A stretch of 5,637 nt of DNA. Source: JBPCRW01 sp050996405 (GTDB taxonomy: Bacteria; Acidobacteriota; Blastocatellia; Pyrinomonadales; Pyrinomonadaceae). The notes beneath the pieces are model-generated. The model saw nothing but the letters and a program-made list of their open reading frames with translations, searched no databases and had not been told where the DNA came from. Shown one piece after another: positions 4,744-5,637 of the stretch. The position numbers and the translations under genes are program-made. The stretch's first letter is position 1; every line of letters begins with the position of its first letter. Where the stretch lies: the NCBI GenBank assembly GCA_050996405.1, contig JBPCRW010000032.1, positions 1 to 5,637 of the forward strand, written 5' to 3'.

Positions 4744-5620
4744 AGCGATATGAGTTTATTGACCGGGAAAAAGCCAATCACCCGGTCAAGTTGCTGTGCC
4801 AAATGATGCAGGTTAGCGCACCTGCTTATTACACTTGCGCGCGGGACAAAACTTACCGGGAAAGCGCAGAAGCGTTGTCGGGAAAAGGTGCGCTCTTGTT
4901 TTTATGAACATCGGCGGCGGTATGGCTCGCGGCGCATTGCCGCCGAGTTGAAAATCGGACGGTTTCGAGTTCGGAAAGCTTTGAAGCGGGAAAATCTACA
5001 GGCAATCGCGCCGAAGCGATTCAGACCGACCACGACTGATTCAAAGCACGATCTGAGAGTAAGTCCGAATTTGCTGCAATCAGGAGCAAATCAGCCAATC
5101 GGCAAAAGCGAAGTCATGGTCGGCGACATTACTTATCTGCGTTTGGCGGGCGGCACGTTTTGTTATCTGGCGTGCCTTCAGGATAAATTCACGCGCCGCA
5201 TCGTTGGTTGGAAGGTTGCGGAACGGATGACGGCGCAGCTCGTGATTGACGTTTTTCTGCAAGCCCGAAGGCGCGGCTTGCTCGGCAAAGGAGCGATCAT
5301 TCACACGGATCGAGGCAGCCGATATGCGGCGGTCGAATATCGAAGATTGCTGTATGTCGGCGGATTTCGCCAATCAATGTCGAGGAAAGGAAACTGCTGC
5401 GGATAATGCCCAAGCCGAGAGCTTCTTTTCCCGGTTCAAAGCGGAGTTAGTGGAAAACGGCATCTTTGAATCGGTCGAGGATGCCCGTTCGGAAGTCTTC
5501 AGTTACATTGAGGGTTATTACAATCGGATTAGACTGCATTCGGGCTTAGGTTACAAAAGTCCGCTGGAGTTTGAAAAGGAGTTGAAAATTAAACAAAGGA
5601 GCGAGAGTTTTGTGTGCTGA
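4713..5620 (+). pseudogene. IS3-family transposase OrfB (DDE integrase domain), two frameshifts
   Basis: OrfB is the catalytic half of the transposase. The sequence lies in three frames. 4713-4881 reads R-Y-E-F-I-D-R-E-K...L-C-Q-M-M-Q-V-S-A-P-A-Y-Y. 4882-5399 reads Y-G-S-R-R-I-A-A-E-L and holds the first two acidic residues, D at 5125-5127 (V-G-D-I-T-Y-L) and D at 5308-5310 (H-T-D-R-G-S-R-Y). About 5401-5620 holds the third, E at 5417-5419 (D-N-A-Q-A-E-S-F-F-S), and the usual Y-Y-N-R-I-R-L-H-S-G-L-G-Y-K-S-P tail. Removing one G at about 4880-4882 and one base at about 5398-5402 (TGCGGAT for expected TGGGAT) joins all three. The last D and E are then separated by exactly 35 residues, the IS3 spacing, and OrfAB totals 379 residues. 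As read, no full-length transposase can be made. The stop lies inside the right inverted repeat. Confidence 0.85.
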
Positions 5621-5637
5621 AAAACTTGACCGTCTCA
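5603..5637 (-). repeat. Right terminal inverted repeat of the IS (IRR)
   Basis: On the minus strand it begins TGAGACGGTC at the last base of the window and ends ACACAAAACTCTC (5603-5615), mirroring 4427-4461. The orfB stop codon (5618-5620) lies within it. The target duplication that should follow is outside the window. Confidence 0.85.

Larger units (their letters stand above)
4427..5637 (+). mobile_element. IS3-family insertion sequence, 1211 bp
   Basis: The ends are defined by 35-bp imperfect terminal inverted repeats: left 4427-4461, right 5603-5637. Aligned without gaps they agree in 26 of 35 positions. The outermost ten are TGAGATGGTC against TGAGACGGTC, the middle is diverged, and the inner thirteen (ACACAAAACTCTC) are identical. 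Between them lie orfA and orfB in the -1 relation typical of IS3, with a slippery site and a DDE core. Size, gene order and 5'-TG ends all fit the IS3 family; the subgroup is not assigned. The element interrupts a minus-strand gene. The 3-4 bp target duplication can only be seen on the left (candidate ATTG, 4423-4426), because the right end is the last base of the window. The transposase is frameshifted, so this copy is probably immobile on its own. Confidence 0.9.

Overview
The window looks like chromosomal DNA of a mid-GC bacterium. The closest fit I can suggest is a Blastocatellia/Pyrinomonadales-type Acidobacteriota, inferred from protein style: a secreted protein with a long Ser/Pro/Thr-Pro linker, a CYTH-like protein, and a GlmM with an R-Y-S-G-T-E-N phosphate loop. 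That assignment rests on recall of family style, not on a marker gene.

Layout, left to right. (1) 21-566 (+) encodes a CYTH/triphosphate-tunnel-fold protein whose metal-binding residues look degenerate. (2) It converges on 643-1983 (-), a secreted lytic transglycosylase with a Pro/Thr-rich linker. The gap between the two stop codons is filled by 7-nt repeats that also form a 16-bp inverted repeat. (3) A divergent intergenic region (1984-2200) leads to glmM (2201-3589, +), phosphoglucosamine mutase, which makes the amino-sugar precursor for peptidoglycan. Its reading frame contains a second array of 7-nt repeats of different sequence. A synthase for peptidoglycan precursor and a peptidoglycan-cleaving enzyme therefore sit back to back. 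(4) 3590-3941 has no convincing protein gene. It holds a possible small structured RNA: a promoter-like pair, a dyad, three hairpins and a T-tract. (5) On the minus strand lie the remains of an overlapping gene pair: an upstream gene cut off at its 5' end (4212-4426) and a downstream gene (start 4261) with an apparent 1-nt deletion near its 3' end. (6) The cut is made by an IS3-family insertion sequence, 4427-5637 (1211 bp), whose two 35-bp terminal inverted repeats I could align. Its right end is the last base of the window.

The IS has the IS3-type design: orfA with HTH and coiled coil, an A-AAA-AAG slippery site in the correct phase, and orfB with a DDE integrase core. However, orfB is interrupted by two apparent 1-nt insertions. 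Undoing both, and allowing the -1 slip, gives a 379-residue OrfAB with exact DD(35)E spacing. With the deletion in the neighbouring host gene, this makes three single-base indels in about 1.4 kb. That means either genuine decay of this corner of the genome or sequence error.

No CRISPR array, tRNA, rRNA or recognisable defence system was found. The least explained items are the two 7-nt repeat arrays (one inside an essential gene, one supplying a stop codon), the candidate RNA downstream of glmM, and the overlapping hypothetical gene pair broken by the IS.
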